Made by a program: the position numbers and the translations under genes
The notes under the pieces: model-generated
Told to the model about the DNA's origin: nothing
The model's database searches: none
The model's input: only the letters and a program-made list of their open reading frames with translations
Part shown: positions 34,074-43,140 of the stretch, in pieces
Layout of the letters: each line of letters begins with the position of its first letter
How positions within the stretch are numbered: position 1 is the stretch's first letter
DNA from: JAVBNT01 sp031551355
GTDB lineage: Bacteria > Vulcanimicrobiota > CADAWZ01
NCBI GenBank assembly: GCA_031551355.1
Contig: JAVBNT010000004.1
Coordinates: forward strand, 1 to 64,000
DNA: 64,000 nt
Direction of reading: 5' to 3'

Positions 34074-34145
34074 GCCGGGGTAGCTCAGGGGTAGAGCAGC
34101 TCACTCGTAATGAGCAGGTCGTGGGTTCAATTCCCTTCCCCGGCT
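34074..34145 (+). tRNA. tRNA-Thr (CGT)
   Basis: A full cloverleaf: acceptor GCCGGGG/CCCCGGC, D arm GCTC/GAGC, anticodon stem GCTCA/TGAGC with loop CTCGTAA (anticodon CGT, reads ACG) and T arm with TTCAATT. The discriminator base is T, and CCA is not encoded. Confidence 0.95.
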
Positions 34146-34153
34146 CTTGCATG

Positions 34154-34189
34154 AAAGCCTTTAGACAAAGCGTCTAAGGGCTTTTTTTA
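34154..34189 (+). terminator. Terminator after tRNA-Thr
   Basis: A 13-bp stem (AAAGCCTTTAGAC paired with GTCTAAGGGCTTT) is followed by a run of T residues. Confidence 0.9.
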
Positions 34190-34489
34190 TTTTGGCTTTC
34201 AGCCAACGGCCATAATGGAAACGCTGTTGCAAGCCATTTAGCAAATAGCAATGCGTGCTTTTGGGCTCGGCAAAAAACTTAAAGCACTTGACATACCACT
34301 AATTAGTTGCTATTATAAATACTATATCAACAACTACTACAACACTATATTTCACAAACACTATAATACCACATACAAAACCTAACTGAGTTGTTTTTAA
34401 GATATACCAATTTTAAGAGATGTTTCGCCCCGGCAAAAAATCTGTTTATTTTACACAATATATTACTAATTAGGAATTAATGTGAAGAT
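34190..34489. promoter_or_regulatory. marR upstream region: promoter and two candidate operators
   Basis: TTGACA (34288-34293), 17 nt, TATTAT (34311-34316) form a near-consensus promoter. The palindrome ACTAATTAGT (34298-34307) lies inside its spacer. The string ACTAATTAG recurs at 34465-34473, 17 nt before the marR start. Two copies of a palindrome around a MarR gene suggest autoregulation. The implied 5' leader is about 165 nt. No gene is seen in 34190-34489. Confidence 0.6.
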
Positions 34490-34936
34490 ATGAAAAAACT
34501 TAAGCAAGAACTCTATGAAGCAGAGCACGTTCAGGATCTCAAGACAGTCATAGCATTGAGCAGGTCCATCAATCTCCATAACAGAGCGGCCCTGGAGGTT
34601 TTCCGAAAGTATGGACTTACCATAGCGCAGTTTGGCGTCCTGGAAGCCCTCTATCACAAGGGCCCGATGAAAATTGGGGAAATCACCGAGAAAATTCTTT
34701 CAACCGCCGGCAATATGACGGTTGTTATCCAGAACCTGGAGCGGAACGGCCTGATCGACTGCCGCCAACATCCGATAGACCGCCGGGCGCGCCTTGTTTT
34801 CCTTACAGATCAAGGAGCTAATATCTTACAGGAGCTATTTCCTAGCTATCTGGAAGTAGTCAGGAACGTTTTCTCTCCCCTGTCTGATGAGGAAAAACAA
34901 ATTGTAACACGATTACTTAAGAAACTTATTAAATAA
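34490..34936 (+). CDS. MarR-family transcriptional regulator
   Basis: This 148-residue winged-helix protein has dimerisation helices at both ends and the recognition region STAGNMTVVIQNLERNGLI, followed by the wing with the family's DRR motif (HPIDRRARLVFLTDQG). It most likely represses its own operon with pirin and the YcaC-like gene. Such regulators are commonly relieved by phenolic or oxidising compounds, but the ligand here is unknown. Only 20 nt separate it from pirin. Base composition of this cluster appears more GC-rich than its neighbours. Confidence 0.92.
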   Translation: MKKLKQELYEAEHVQDLKTVIALSRSINLHNRAALEVFRKYGLTIAQFGVLEALYHKGPMKIGEITEKILSTAGNMTVVIQNLERNGLIDCRQHPIDRRARLVFLTDQGANILQELFPSYLEVVRNVFSPLSDEEKQIVTRLLKKLIK

Positions 34937-34956
34937 GAATCTGCAGGAGGCACTTT

Positions 34957-35808
34957 ATGAACATGAGAGAAATCACACGGACGACCCAAGGCCGAAAGAC
35001 AATGGACGGTGCCGGAGTCCACCTGATCCGGGTGCTGGGGCATGCCGACACTAGGGAGATCGACCCTTTCCTGATGCTGGATGCTTTTGATTCCGAGAAT
35101 CCATCAGACTATATTGCGGGGTTTCCCATGCATCCGCATCGAGGCATTGAAACCATCACCTATTTAATCGACGGTACTATCAAGCATAAGGACAGCCTTG
35201 GCAACGGCGGCGTCATTCATTCCGGAGAAGCGCAGTGGATGACGGCGGGGCGGGGCATTATGCACGAGGAAATGCCTCAGCCGTCACCTAAAATGTTCGG
35301 GCTGCAAATTTGGCTGAACCTTCCCGCCAGTGATAAAATGACCGCTCCCGTTTACTTTGACATTGGCAAAGACATGATTAAAGCGTCTATGATTCCTGAG
35401 GGTGAAGTCCGAGTGCTTTCAGGAGAATTCAACGGGGTGAAAGGAGTGGAACCGAGTAATATAAAGGCGACAATTCTGGATGTTTTACTGCGCCCTGATC
35501 AGAAACTGATCTTACCCTCCAACCCCGAGGAAAATATGTTCATTTACGTTATGAACGGCGAGGCCGTTTTCGGCTCGCGCTCTCCTAAAACGGTAGTCAA
35601 GCGAACCGCCGTGTTCTTCAGTGAAGGCGAAGCGCTGGCTGTACAGTCCGGCAATGCCGGGGTACGTTTCATGGTATTTTGCGCCCTCCCGCTCCGCGAG
35701 CCGATAGCCTGGATGGGACCGATAGTAATGAATACGCAAAAAGAACTGGATGAAGCTTTTGCGCAATTACGCAGCGGAACGTTCATAACAGCGGAGAATG
35801 CCGGCTAA
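34957..35808 (+). CDS. Pirin-family protein (bicupin)
   Basis: The 283-residue protein shows the pirin signature: DPFLMLDAFD, the metal-binding FPMHPHRGIETITYLIDG with two His, and SGEAQWMTAGRGIMHEEMP with the third His and the Glu. The second cupin follows. Some pirins have quercetin 2,3-dioxygenase activity and others act as redox-sensing regulators; nothing here decides. GGAGG precedes the ATG. The gene sits between marR and a YcaC-like hydrolase, suggesting a response to an aromatic or electrophilic compound. Confidence 0.93.
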   Translation: MNMREITRTTQGRKTMDGAGVHLIRVLGHADTREIDPFLMLDAFDSENPSDYIAGFPMHPHRGIETITYLIDGTIKHKDSLGNGGVIHSGEAQWMTAGRGIMHEEMPQPSPKMFGLQIWLNLPASDKMTAPVYFDIGKDMIKASMIPEGEVRVLSGEFNGVKGVEPSNIKATILDVLLRPDQKLILPSNPEENMFIYVMNGEAVFGSRSPKTVVKRTAVFFSEGEALAVQSGNAGVRFMVFCALPLREPIAWMGPIVMNTQKELDEAFAQLRSGTFITAENAG

Positions 35809-35863
35809 CAACCATATCTTCTTATGCTGCGCCTACGCGTAATTCGCTTTTTAACTATGATGA

Positions 35864-35930
35864 GAGGAGTATAAAAATATTTGACACAAAAAGCTTACAA
35901 AAAAGAAAAGGAGTATGAAAATGTTTGACA
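35864..35930 (+). repeat. Direct repeat duplicating a ribosome-binding site and start
   Basis: GAGGAGTATAAAAATATTTGAC (35864-35885) and a near copy AAGGAGTATGAAAATGTTTGAC (35908-35929) stand 44 nt apart. In the first copy both ATG codons have become ATA, leaving a decayed start upstream of the functional one. Confidence 0.7.
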
Positions 35931-36613
35931 AAGAAAAAGTGGATAAGAACAAGTGGATGATCGATCCTGACGATGCCGTAATGCTGCTTATAGACCACCA
36001 AAGCGGTCTATTCCAACTCGTGCGCGACATGGAGCAATATGAGCTGCGGAATAACGCCGTTGCTTTGGCCAAAGTGTCGCATTTGGCCAAAATTCCCACC
36101 TTCACGACAGCGTCCGTTCCGGATGGTCCCAACGGGCCGCTGATTCCTGAAATTCATGAGGTCAACCCGGACGCCGTATATATACCCCGCACAGGGCAGA
36201 TCAACGCCTGGGATAACCCGGCATGGGTGGAGGCCATAGAGAAGACAAACCGTAAGACCCTTATTATCGCCGGAACACTGACCAGTGTGTGCATGGCTTT
36301 CCCGGCCTTAAGTGCAGTTGAAGCCGGATACAGGGTTTTTTGCGCGGTGGACGCTTCCGGGAACTGGAGCAAAATGGCCACAGATTTGACAATCGCCCGC
36401 ATTACACAGGCCGGCGCAATGCCGATAGACACCTTCGCTGTGGTGGGTGAAATTATGAGCACCTGGAACAGACCAGACGCCATGGACTTTGCCGGAATTA
36501 TGGCTGAATACATTGTACCAAGAATACGCCCCCTCATGGAAAGCTATGAAAAAGCGCAAAAGGTGCAACGAGACGGCTATGAAACCAAGTTGGACAAAGC
36601 CGCCGTGAAGTAA
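35921..36613 (+). CDS. YcaC-like isochorismatase-family hydrolase
   Basis: The protein has about 230 residues from the ATG at 35921, preferred because AAGGAG lies 7 nt upstream; an ATG at 35915 is too close to it. The family features are MLLIDHQSGLF with the catalytic Asp near residue 24, the conserved Lys region (LAKIPTFTTAS) and the nucleophile Cys in GTLTSVCMAFPALSA near residue 116. YcaC-type proteins form octamers, and their natural substrate is unknown. It is the third gene of the marR-pirin cluster. Confidence 0.9.
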   Translation: MFDKEKVDKNKWMIDPDDAVMLLIDHQSGLFQLVRDMEQYELRNNAVALAKVSHLAKIPTFTTASVPDGPNGPLIPEIHEVNPDAVYIPRTGQINAWDNPAWVEAIEKTNRKTLIIAGTLTSVCMAFPALSAVEAGYRVFCAVDASGNWSKMATDLTIARITQAGAMPIDTFAVVGEIMSTWNRPDAMDFAGIMAEYIVPRIRPLMESYEKAQKVQRDGYETKLDKAAVK

Positions 36614-36695
36614 AACCAACACTTTTCGCTTTCGGCGGGTACATAGCCGAAAGCTCTCGCGGTGAGAGCCGCAGGATGAACTCAACCGCAAACCC

Positions 36696-36725
36696 GGCCC
36701 GGTACCATTTGCTCAGTACCGGGCC
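36696..36725. other. Hairpin at the end of the marR-pirin cluster
   Basis: A 10-bp perfect GGCCCGGTAC/GTACCGGGCC stem with a 10-nt loop and no T-run. It lies between convergent genes and might act as a transcription barrier. Confidence 0.5.
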
Positions 36726-36858
36726 GCCATTGTCCACAGACTGCATTGTCAAGGCCGCCACGTTCAACTCGCGGAATTCATACAAAATTTAACATCAGGA
36801 TGCCAATTATTTAGAAGGCATCTGACAACGGCCTTTTGCATCAGTCCGACAGAGCAGG

Positions 36859-37425
36859 CTAATATTGCATGTCAAATCCTTCTTTAAGCCTTATGCTGTA
36901 GATTTCACCTGCCTGTACCAATGCCGCAAGCATGTAATCCTTATTAAAGCGAACTACGGGGATTCGGTCATATGCCCTCATTCCCATATGTTTTAACGCT
37001 TCTTCCATTTTATGCAAACATTCAATCGCTCCCAGTCCCGTTCCCCCAGCGCAAGCAACCAGAAAACAGCGTTTTCCCGCCAAATAACCATTATGAGTTG
37101 TTTCACATCTGCGGAGCCGATCAATAAACGCTTTCATACATTCTGTTATATCATGCCAATATACAGCGGAAACAAAAACTATGCCATCCGCTTTTACCAG
37201 CTTTTGATAAATCACTTCAAAATCATCTTTTATTACACAATGTCCCTGAGAGCGGCAAATTCCCCAGCCATCTCCACAGGCACGGCAATGCCCGAGGTTT
37301 TCTTTGTTCAGATGTATTTCCTCAACATTTCCATCTACTCTTTTAATTCCTGAAATAAAATTATCTTTCGCGGCGGCAGTCAATCCATCCATGTTTGGGC
37401 TAGACCAAACAAGCGCAATATTCAT
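36859..37425 (-). CDS. Flavodoxin-like NAD(P)H-dependent oxidoreductase
   Basis: The protein has 188 residues from the ATG at 37425, which has GGAGG upstream; the open frame extends 63 codons further but that part is not family-like. The N-terminus MNIALVWSSPNMDGLTAAA is the FMN-phosphate loop. A CRACGDGWGICRSQGHC segment (near residue 50) has three or four Cys and may bind iron-sulfur or metal, as in iron-sulfur flavoproteins. VFVSAVYWHDITECMKAFIDR is the second flavin region. It is convergent with the YcaC-like gene and likely part of the same acquired segment. The substrate is unknown. Confidence 0.85.
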   Translation of the reverse strand: MNIALVWSSPNMDGLTAAAKDNFISGIKRVDGNVEEIHLNKENLGHCRACGDGWGICRSQGHCVIKDDFEVIYQKLVKADGIVFVSAVYWHDITECMKAFIDRLRRCETTHNGYLAGKRCFLVACAGGTGLGAIECLHKMEEALKHMGMRAYDRIPVVRFNKDYMLAALVQAGEIYSIRLKEGFDMQY

Positions 37426-37768
37426 GAAGCAATCCTCCAAATCAATTCGTTCTATCCTGAAAATAACTGGATAACAGTTTCTTTCCTGGTTTTGCCCGTA
37501 CATCCTGCCAGGTACCAAACCCCGCGCGGCTAACAAAACAAAATGGTTGGACTCATACAAATAGTATATCATTTTCTTTATTAAAGCTATGACTTCTTTA
37601 TCAAAATCAACCATTTTAAGAATGGGACTGCAGCCAATGTCGGAAAAAGACTTGAAAAGCCGGTCATTTCACAGTTGATGCAAAAAATACATCAGGACGG
37701 GTATAATTCTATCTCTAGGAAAACGGCGGATGGCCAACAGAGACAGCTCCAATCAGACAGACGAAAGA
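37426..37768. promoter_or_regulatory. Intergenic region upstream of the flavodoxin-like gene
   Basis: Contains TGATATACT (extended -10, minus strand, 37563-37571) with no good -35. The open frame running back from the flavodoxin-like gene to 37614 does not look like a conserved protein. I see no other gene. Confidence 0.35.
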
Positions 37769-39727
37769 TTATTTTTTAGATTTAGAAATAAATTTGTCAT
37801 CTTTAAATATTTCTTTTCCACTATTGCTCAGGCTGGAAACTCTACCGTGCAAGTTCTTTAAAGGCTCTTTATCAGCACTAATGGTATCTTTCAGAAAATA
37901 TGGCAATGTTTGCTTTACAGGCGGCTGTCCAGACATAATTACCTGAGTTTTCGATGTAAAATCTTTTAAGACAGATGCAATAAATTCATCGGCAATGACA
38001 ATAACTTTAGTATTAGGCTCTTTTCCTAATTTTTCTTTAGGTTTAGCAATATATACCTTAGAATTCCAGCTCTTCATCTGAGCGCGCATTGACTTATAAT
38101 CTTTCTTATCAACCTCAATTGAAACTACTTTATGTTCAGAGGGAACAGATTGATAAACTTCTTTAAATCTTGTTATCTGGGATTTTTGCCCTGTGGTATA
38201 AGCCTTTAGTCCATTTGTATCAAGGTTTTCACTATGCAAAAAGGCTACTGTAGGTTTATCCTGACTTACCATAGAAGTTCTCATTTTATCTACCAGCAAA
38301 GCTCCCACCTGATCTTTGGGTAATTCTTTGGCAAAGCCTGGTATTGCAGCATAAAACTCTTCAAATTCATCCTTTTTATTTTGCAAAATAGGAGCCATGT
38401 TAGGATTGAATTTACCTTTCAATCGCTCATAAGGCATTTTACCTCCGGAACCAAGCCACTCCAAAGAGTCAGAAACTCCTGTAATGTGGCCATTTTCCAC
38501 TGTCAAATTCAATTTATGGATCGTATCAGCATTAGCACCGGCATTGACAATATACGTATCCCCAATCTTAACAGGAGTTTCAGGCTTGCTCGCACTTAAG
38601 GCACCTGAACTCCAATGATCATGCCCGCCGAAGATAACATCAATACCGAGATCCTGCTGTGCCAATTGTTCATTGATGCTAAGCTTATCTTTTTCATTAC
38701 TTTTTTTAAAATTCTCCCCGCCGTTATGAGACAGAACAAAAATAGAATCAATTAATCCGGCGGCTTTTAGCTTTTTATACTCAGCGGCCTGCTGTTTGAC
38801 TTCCTCAATAAAGCTCTCCTCATTTTTAGGCCAAAAATCACTAACACATGGCAATCCGATAATAGCCACTCTGGTCTTTACAGGAGTATTATCTTTATTT
38901 AAAATGGGTTTTTCAATAATTACAGAATTAACGCCGTCCTTGCCAAGAACTTTCATCTTAGACAAGTTATTAAATTCACCCCTGACGGACTTATTCAAAT
39001 TACGGTCATGGTTACCTATCACCGTTGCATCTACACCGAGAGCCTTTTCCATAAAACCTAACTGGTGTCCATAAAGCCCATACCCTTCAGGATAAGTTCC
39101 CTGAACACTATCGCCCACATCAAAAAAGAAATTAGCCTTATTAGGCCAAGGCTCAGAATTATTTATCAAATTCACTGCTTTATAAAAGTCTGTTGGTTTT
39201 GTCGGCTTTTGAGAAGTATCAAAAAGATGTCCATGTATATCAGTTGTATACCTTACAAGCATTCCAACCGGTCCGCCTACAAATGAGGAAGCTATGCTTA
39301 AACCGCATTTTACAGCTTGTTCCTGCAGTTGTTTCGGATTGGTTATTATACCCTTTTCTACAGATGCAACCGTCAAATTCCCCAATTTGCTTACCGAAGT
39401 CTGAAGTTCTTCAGTCGTGTATATCTTGCCAATTTCAATAGGAGTCTGTTGAGTTATTTGCGGAGTATTAATCATTTGTGAGGATGAAAATATTGGCAAA
39501 CAGGGTTGTTCGGATTTTGAAAACGTATCTACATTTTCATCTTTAGATAGAATATGACGGCGGCTTTCCAAAAGTTCCTGACGTTTTTCATTACGTAAAT
39601 GCTGTAGCTCGGCCTCCCGCTTTTTATGGAGCTCATCCTGAGAAGGAAGAGATTTTACACTTTTTCTAAAAGGGAAAGAACTTCCAACACCACTTCCTAT
39701 ACCAGTGTTAAAAGGGTTGATATCCAT
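37769..39727 (-). CDS. 5'-nucleotidase-family metallophosphoesterase with N-terminal extension
   Basis: The ATG at 39727 has GGAGG 9 nt upstream, giving 652 residues starting MDINPFNTGIG. About 150 N-terminal residues (charged, then a Gly-rich hydrophobic segment SIASSFVGGPVGMLV) precede the phosphoesterase domain. That domain has the motifs YTTDIHGHL, FFFDVGDSVQG, VIGNHDRN, LSHNGGE and FGGHDHWSSG, with all metal and catalytic positions intact. A C-terminal 5'-nucleotidase-like domain of about 230 residues follows. There is no Sec signal. The M-x-I-N start is shared with the YiiX-like proteins and the 181-855 protein. The substrate is unknown. Confidence 0.82.
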   Translation of the reverse strand: MDINPFNTGIGSGVGSSFPFRKSVKSLPSQDELHKKREAELQHLRNEKRQELLESRRHILSKDENVDTFSKSEQPCLPIFSSSQMINTPQITQQTPIEIGKIYTTEELQTSVSKLGNLTVASVEKGIITNPKQLQEQAVKCGLSIASSFVGGPVGMLVRYTTDIHGHLFDTSQKPTKPTDFYKAVNLINNSEPWPNKANFFFDVGDSVQGTYPEGYGLYGHQLGFMEKALGVDATVIGNHDRNLNKSVRGEFNNLSKMKVLGKDGVNSVIIEKPILNKDNTPVKTRVAIIGLPCVSDFWPKNEESFIEEVKQQAAEYKKLKAAGLIDSIFVLSHNGGENFKKSNEKDKLSINEQLAQQDLGIDVIFGGHDHWSSGALSASKPETPVKIGDTYIVNAGANADTIHKLNLTVENGHITGVSDSLEWLGSGGKMPYERLKGKFNPNMAPILQNKKDEFEEFYAAIPGFAKELPKDQVGALLVDKMRTSMVSQDKPTVAFLHSENLDTNGLKAYTTGQKSQITRFKEVYQSVPSEHKVVSIEVDKKDYKSMRAQMKSWNSKVYIAKPKEKLGKEPNTKVIVIADEFIASVLKDFTSKTQVIMSGQPPVKQTLPYFLKDTISADKEPLKNLHGRVSSLSNSGKEIFKDDKFISKSKK

Positions 39728-39767
39728 AAAGAACAACCTCCATCAAAAAATAAGTTTCCCCATTAAC

Positions 39768-39797
39768 AGTATACATCTTATTATTTACACATGGCAA
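39768..39797 (-). promoter_or_regulatory. Promoter of the nucleotidase-like gene
   Basis: On the minus strand TTGCCA (39792-39797), 18 nt, TATACT (39768-39773), about 40 nt before the start codon. Confidence 0.5.
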
Positions 39798-40692
39798 GAT
39801 ATGCAAAGAAGAATATTTATATAAACTTGTTAAAAATATGTAACATATTAAAAAAACAGGTAAGCTCCATGCCTCCCTGTCCTGTTATCTCTTTGAGAAC
39901 CAAATCTTTGATGGTTCCATTTTATTCGCTTCTTCCAAAATGCGATTGCTTTATTTAAAGAATAAAACATCGCATCAATTATAGAAAAAGACAATATGAA
40001 CGTCAGCAGAAACCCCGTATTCTTTAACAATCGTTAAGCAATATCTACGTATTATATTCATAATGTGCAACATCTTTCAAAAATAAAGAATTATAAACAA
40101 ACGCCCTAATTATCATATAACGATATGATATTATGAAGTAATGTAAAGGGTTATAAAATTACAATAACATGGAGACTCCTTATTGGGTGCTAAGTTAAAA
40201 ATATCCCAGGAAAAATGTGAAGATACAGAATTTACGGTTAAACACTCAAAAAATAAATGTATTTTCATTTCTTATTCTCAAGGCAATCATCAAAAAGACA
40301 AAATTTATAATCATAACTCTTTGGCCGTTATGCTGGGTTTCTCCACGCGCAGGCAGAGATCTGCGCCGACAGTTCTTTACTTTTACAGTAGTTGAGTCAA
40401 TGCGGATTTTTTGATGTTACTATAGGAGACAGGAGAGACAGACCCGCAAAAAGAATTAGGTTATGGCTACTCTTATTTCAAAATCACACTTTTACGTATA
40501 ATCTCAGATTATAAATCAGACATAGCAGATTATTTTGCCAAAGAAAAATATTCCAGGTCTACATCTTGAAAAGGAATAGAGTGGCCTCCCTGATAAAGAT
40601 ACCACTCTATATTGCTTCCTTGGATTGTAATTATTTTTTTATCGCAAAATAAAAAATTGAAAATATTTATGCTGACAAAGCGAGAAAAATAT
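39798..40692. other. Long AT-rich intergenic region with a repeat copy
   Basis: Nearly 900 nt without a convincing gene. Short open frames (39848-40030 minus, 40183-40395 plus) lack ribosome-binding sites and known motifs; decayed genes are possible. At 40391-40424 is a copy of the sequence that forms the right end of the 45421-45554 element (GCGGATTTTTTGATGTTACTATA). A small ATAATCTCAGATTAT palindrome lies near 40499. Confidence 0.5.
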
Positions 40693-41649
40693 ATGCCAGA
40701 TGCCTGCTTGCCACTACTGTCTATCGTTGTTCCCTGTTACAATGAAGAAGATGCAATACCTGTTTTTTTAGATAAAATAACGATTGTCTTATCCAATATG
40801 GAAAGCGTTGATTATGAGTTGTTATTTATTGATGACGGCTCCGGTGACGCAACACTGTCTGTTTTACGAAAACTTGTTGAAAGCCATTCTAATATGCGCT
40901 ATATTTCATTCTCCCGCAATTTCGGCAAAGAAGCTGCTATGCTGGCAGGTTTGGAAGCTGCGGCAGGAGACTTTGTCGCCGTGATGGATGTTGACTTGCA
41001 AGATCCGCCGGAATTATTGCCTAAAATGTACGAGGCCATTATAAAAGAAGGCTTTGACTGCATTGCAACACGCAGAGATACGCGTAAAGGCGAACCCCCG
41101 ATTCGCTCTTTTTTTGCAAAAGTCTTTTATTACTTAATCAACAAAATATCAAAAACTAAAATCGTTGAGGGTGCCCGTGATTACAGGATGATGACCAGAC
41201 AAGTAGTGGATGCTATTTTAAGCTTAAAGGAATATCATCGTTTTTCAAAAGGAATATTTGAATGGATTGGATTTAAGACAAAATATATATCATATGAAAA
41301 CTTTCCACGCGCCGCAGGAGCCACAAAATGGAATTTTTGGAAATTATTTTTGTATGCAATAGACGGCATTATCGGATTTTCAGATGCTCCTCTTGCAGTT
41401 GCGTCTGTAATGGGCATGCTGTTTTGTTTTCTCTCCTTTTTGTGGCTTATATTCATAATCGTTAGGTGGATGCTATTAGGCGATCATGTGGCCGGCTGGA
41501 CTTCCACCATTTGCGTCATTGTCTTCTCAAGCGGGGTTCAGCTTGTTTGCACAGGGATAATGGGACAATATTTAGCAAAAAACTATTTAGAATCCAAGCA
41601 CCGTCCGATTTATATAATAAAAGAGAAGATTCATCGTAAACAGCAATAA
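40693..41649 (+). CDS. GtrB/DPM1-like polyprenyl-phosphate glycosyltransferase
   Basis: The protein has about 318 residues from the ATG at 40693; ATG 40669 or 40612 would add 8 or 27. The GT2 domain has LSIVVPCYNEEDAIP, LFIDDGSGDAT, the metal-binding DVDLQDPPEL and an RDYRMMTRQVVDAI acceptor region. Two C-terminal membrane helices (about 230-255 and 266-290) match the bactoprenol glucosyltransferase type, which loads a sugar on undecaprenyl phosphate at the inner membrane. It is isolated from flippase or GtrA partners. The Shine-Dalgarno site is weak. Confidence 0.9.
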   Translation: MPDACLPLLSIVVPCYNEEDAIPVFLDKITIVLSNMESVDYELLFIDDGSGDATLSVLRKLVESHSNMRYISFSRNFGKEAAMLAGLEAAAGDFVAVMDVDLQDPPELLPKMYEAIIKEGFDCIATRRDTRKGEPPIRSFFAKVFYYLINKISKTKIVEGARDYRMMTRQVVDAILSLKEYHRFSKGIFEWIGFKTKYISYENFPRAAGATKWNFWKLFLYAIDGIIGFSDAPLAVASVMGMLFCFLSFLWLIFIIVRWMLLGDHVAGWTSTICVIVFSSGVQLVCTGIMGQYLAKNYLESKHRPIYIIKEKIHRKQQ

Positions 41650-42005
41650 GCAGGGATAACATTGGATAAAATAAAATACAATCCCTCACTATTTATAAAT
41701 ATCATACATGACAGCCCGAACATAATTGTATAGCCGTGCAGATTCAATCTACCGCTACTTGTATTTTCACCTTACATTAAAAAATATTCCCCAAAACATT
41801 CAAAAAAACAAATCTGACAGCCACAATAAATGCGCAAAAATTAACATAAAGAAAAAAAATTGTTAACATGGCGTCAGGGCATGAAACAGAGGATTTTTTA
41901 CGTTACGTAATGAACATTAAAATGTAAAATAATAAAAAAGTAATACATGGGAAAAGGGAAAAGTAACGGAAAATCATCTTAAAACCTGATTTTCCTTAAA
42001 GTTTA
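41650..42005. promoter_or_regulatory. gspF upstream region
   Basis: AT-rich, 356 nt, no gene. A 9-bp hairpin GGAAAATCA/TGATTTTCC (41968-41995) stands just before the gspF start and could occlude or attenuate. A TTACGTAA palindrome lies near 41903. No promoter is assigned with confidence. Confidence 0.4.
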
Positions 42006-43130
42006 ATGATTAACATTGATTCGATAAGCAAAGAACCCACGCCCCCGAAATTTATCCCTAAAACCCAGCCCAAGCGCTTATTCTCAAAAGTAAACAAACT
42101 GGACCTGCTAATGTTTACGCGAGAGCTTAAAACCGTCTTGGAGTCCGGGCTTGATATAAATTCCGCATTAATACTCATGTCTCAGCAGACGCAAAAAAAA
42201 GAGATGAATGGGATTATTACCAATATTGTTGTAAAAATAAACAAAGGTTCCAATCTTTCTCAGTCAATGGCCGAATACCCCTGGCTTTTTGACCGTGTTT
42301 ATCTGGGTAGTATAAGGGCCGGAGAGTATAACGGCGATATACCTAAATCTCTGGAAAATCTCGAGCACCTTCTCGAAAAAGAAATAGATATGAGAAGGAA
42401 AGTAAGCATGGCACTTATTTATCCGTCTATTGCAATGACCGTCTGCCTGGCTTTTACATATATAACCTTCAAGTACCTGCTGCCAAACCTGATAGAGTTT
42501 CTGACCTCAAACGGCGGCTCGTTGCCGCTGCCGACACAGATACTGATAGCGATAACCCAGATAGTTTCATATCCCTGGACGCTGCCGATTGTTCTCGTCC
42601 TCTGTTTCCTTGCCGTCACAATGTTTAAAAGCTACACAAATATGCCTTACGGGAGATACGCATTCCACATGGCCCTGCTGAGAATCCCTGTTATCGGCGT
42701 CATACTAAAAAAAATAGCCTATACAAATATAACCAATAGTTTAACGACATTAATCAATAACGGCATTTCTCTTACCAAAGCGGTCGAGCTTGCCGGAGAG
42801 GCAAGCGGAAACGCGGTTTTCGAAGCCAGTTGTAAAGAAGCCTCAAAGCTACTGAATGACGGGGTGCCGTTATCTGACTTTTTACTCAGAAATCAGGATC
42901 TTTACGGAAAAATATTTGCCAGTATGTTTGCAATCGGCGAAGAGTCAGGCTCGCTGCCTGATATGACGGAAAAACTCAATAATCTTTATGAAGTCGACGT
43001 CGACAACGCTCTTGGAGCCATCGGCGTTATAATTGAGCCGGTGCTGATCGTAATAACAGGCATAATCATCGGTTTTGTGATGCTCGGAGTATTCATGCCG
43101 CTCTATAACACCATCTCCAATATGAGATAA
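42006..43130 (+). CDS. GspF/PilC-family inner membrane protein
   Basis: The 374-residue protein has two T2SSF domains: LLMFTRELKTVLESGLDINSAL to about residue 160, and IAYTNITNSLTTLINNGISLTKA to 365, each followed by membrane helices (about 145-165, 190-215 and 340-365). It is the platform protein of type II secretion or type IV pili. No gspE, gspG or pilus genes adjoin it in this window, so the rest of the machine must be encoded elsewhere. It is convergent with the YkgJ-like gene, 10 nt away. Confidence 0.92.
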   Translation: MINIDSISKEPTPPKFIPKTQPKRLFSKVNKLDLLMFTRELKTVLESGLDINSALILMSQQTQKKEMNGIITNIVVKINKGSNLSQSMAEYPWLFDRVYLGSIRAGEYNGDIPKSLENLEHLLEKEIDMRRKVSMALIYPSIAMTVCLAFTYITFKYLLPNLIEFLTSNGGSLPLPTQILIAITQIVSYPWTLPIVLVLCFLAVTMFKSYTNMPYGRYAFHMALLRIPVIGVILKKIAYTNITNSLTTLINNGISLTKAVELAGEASGNAVFEASCKEASKLLNDGVPLSDFLLRNQDLYGKIFASMFAIGEESGSLPDMTEKLNNLYEVDVDNALGAIGVIIEPVLIVITGIIIGFVMLGVFMPLYNTISNMR

Positions 43131-43140
43131 CCAAAATTCA

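Noticed and set aside
39848..40395. Two short open frames in the 39.8-40.7 kb gap
   Set aside because: No ribosome-binding sites or recognisable motifs; kept only as possible decayed sequence.
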